Assembly: GCA_013202185.1 (NCBI GenBank)
Contig: JABMSA010000342.1
Span: 1 to 15,033 of the forward strand
Length of the DNA: 15,033 nt
Reading direction: 5' to 3'
From: Planctomycetota bacterium
GTDB lineage: Bacteria > Planctomycetota > PUPC01 > JABMSA01
Part shown: in pieces, positions 14,973 through 15,033 of the stretch
Position numbering within the stretch: position 1 is the stretch's first letter
Layout: each line of letters opens with the position of its first letter
The notes under the pieces: generated by a model
Told to the model about the DNA's origin: nothing
The model's input: the letters and a program-made list of their open reading frames with translations, nothing else
Databases searched by the model: none
Made by a program: the position numbers and the translations under genes

Positions 14973-15033
14973 GGCGAGCTAATTCCTATTGATTTCTCCG
15001 GGCTGGCAAACCGTGTAGAGACGCCCCGGTGGG

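Noticed and set aside
14979..15033. Tail of an upstream minus-strand gene ending at the TAG at 14979-14981
   Set aside because: One frame is open for 17 codons from the edge to this stop, but other frames are also open that long and the residues match nothing I recognise.

Overview
The window is one tightly packed block of a cell-surface polysaccharide locus. All supported genes lie on the minus strand, so transcription runs from about 14.9 kb down to about 0.2 kb. The DNA is GC-rich, nearly every gene has a recognisable GGAGG-type ribosome binding site, and neighbouring genes overlap or nearly touch. These features fit a GC-rich, probably free-living bacterium using undecaprenyl-linked (Wzx/Wzy-type) polysaccharide assembly. 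Nothing in the sequence fixes the phylum, and no RNA gene, transposase, integrase or CRISPR array is visible.

Order along the minus strand: a 35-residue single-pass membrane protein (14792-14899, possibly new); a large multi-pass GT-C-type glycosyltransferase (12855-14789); an alkaline-phosphatase-superfamily phosphohydrolase split by a frameshift in a short C/G run (11437-12837 and 11219-11491); a Wzx-type flippase (9698-11215); a GT4 glycosyltransferase (8523-9701); a GT2 glycosyltransferase (7556-8530); three further GT4 enzymes (6404-7555, 5163-6407, 4039-5166); a fourth (2807-4018); a Wzy/O-antigen-ligase-family membrane protein (1285-2826); and a last GT4 enzyme (185-1288). Below 184 there is no supported gene; the 184 bp hold three inverted repeats. 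Above 14899 there are 134 bp without a clear gene, with one hairpin.

Inferred pathway: cytoplasmic GT4 and GT2 enzymes add sugars one by one to a lipid-linked acceptor made elsewhere. Wzx flips the unit. The Wzy-like protein polymerises or ligates it on the outer face of the membrane. The GT-C enzyme, which in its family uses a polyprenyl-phosphate-sugar donor, could add a branch sugar on the outer face. The phosphohydrolase is the odd member: its metal-site residues are all present once the frame is restored, but its substrate is unknown. No initiating sugar-phosphate transferase, export machinery (Wza/Wzc) or nucleotide-sugar enzyme lies in the window, so this is the middle of a larger locus.

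Four junctions are ATGA overlaps and two others overlap by 8 and 20 bases, which suggests translational coupling and a single polycistronic transcript. Several open frames extend 5' of the real start into the upstream gene; the starts given here come from ribosome binding sites and from where family homology begins.
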